Shown: piece by piece, positions 4,822-5,109 of the stretch
Position numbering within the stretch: the first letter of the stretch is position 1
Layout of the letters: each line of letters starts with the position of its first letter
Origin: Comamonadaceae bacterium
Lineage (GTDB): Bacteria > Pseudomonadota > Gammaproteobacteria > Burkholderiales > Burkholderiaceae_C
DNA: 5,109 nucleotides
Direction of reading: 5' to 3'
Assembly: GCA_947494405.1 (NCBI GenBank)
Contig: CANLWQ010000159.1
Coordinates: 1-5,109 of the forward strand
The notes under the pieces: model-generated
Database searches by the model: none
Told to the model about the DNA's origin: nothing
Seen by the model: the letters and a program-made list of their open reading frames with translations, nothing else
Made by a program: the position numbers and the translations under genes

Positions 4822-5109
4822 TTACAAACCGCGAGCCGTATTCATGCCGGTCACTACCGCTGTCAGTAATCGACCCGACTCGGGATTTTTCAAGCGAATT
4901 TGGTCGCCCAAAGTGCCATCTTGTTGGGCTTCAGCCCGAACCGTGATTAAAAAACCTTTGCCTTCGCCCACCGCCACCAACACCTGTTGGCCACGTTTGA
5001 CCATGGTCGAGGACTTTAAATCTTGCAAGCGCAGCGGTGTGTTGGCAGGCAAATCGCGCTGCAACTCCATATTGATCATCTCGCGCTCATCGCCCACCAA
5101 ACGGGTCTC
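4822..5109 (-). CDS. flgA: FlgA, P-ring assembly chaperone (C-terminal part)
   Basis: The reading frame is open to the window edge, so only the last 95 residues are present; the signal peptide and N-terminal part lie beyond 5109. The fragment begins ETRLVGDER and contains a SAF-like start (RDLPANTPLRLQDLK, fragment residues 18-32), then VKRGQQVLVAVGEGKGFLITVRAEAQQDGTLGDQIRLKNPESGRLLTAVV. The RGQ block and the IRLKNPESGR block are hallmarks of the FlgA C-terminal domain. FlgA is a periplasmic chaperone that helps FlgI form the P ring. The TTG at 5098-5100 is an internal Leu codon, not a start. The gene is upstream of flgM in the usual flgA-flgM-flgN order. Confidence 0.88.
   Translation of the reverse strand, partial: ETRLVGDEREMINMELQRDLPANTPLRLQDLKSSTMVKRGQQVLVAVGEGKGFLITVRAEAQQDGTLGDQIRLKNPESGRLLTAVVTGMNTARGL

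Overview
The window is a flagellar locus of a Gram-negative, very probably beta-proteobacterial organism. Burkholderiales, perhaps a Comamonadaceae relative, is my best guess from protein flavour, moderately high GC and gene content; no 16S or other taxonomic marker is present, so this is inference. It contains two convergent flagellar transcription units and no mobile elements, RNA genes, CRISPR arrays or cargo genes.

Left unit (+ strand, 32-3949): a good sigma-28 (FliA)-type promoter (TAAAGAAG-N11-GCCGATTC) and a leader of about 70 nt precede five tightly spaced genes. They are a FlgP-like LPP20 lipoprotein (135-677), a FlgT-like periplasmic protein (702-1775), an exported LysM-domain protein not recognised as a named family (1795-2433), a FliK-like protein with a C-terminal hook-length-control domain (2473-3621), and an FhlB-type stand-alone FlhB cytoplasmic domain (3626-3949). 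Gaps of 24, 19, 39 and 4 nt suggest one operon.

Right unit (- strand, 5109 down to 3934): the 3' end of flgA (P-ring chaperone), a 133-nt spacer, flgM (anti-sigma-28) and flgN (export chaperone). The spacer carries a second sigma-28-like promoter (TCAAGTCT-N11-GTCGATAC) reading into flgM, with a run of helically phased A/T tracts just upstream of it. The flgN and fhlB coding regions overlap tail-to-tail by 16 bp, so there is no intergenic space for a terminator.

Together the genes cover outer parts of the flagellar basal body (FlgP and FlgT are H-ring components in Vibrio), P-ring assembly (FlgA), and control of export and late gene expression (FlgM, FlgN, FliK-like, FhlB). In Vibrio the H-ring genes also lie beside flgN-flgM-flgA, which supports the calls. 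The most interesting points are an H-ring-like gene set without flgO in the window, the uncharacterised LysM protein embedded in it, a FliK-like/FhlB pair that lacks the FlhB autocleavage motif and is apparently under late (sigma-28) control, and the phased A-tracts at the flgM promoter.
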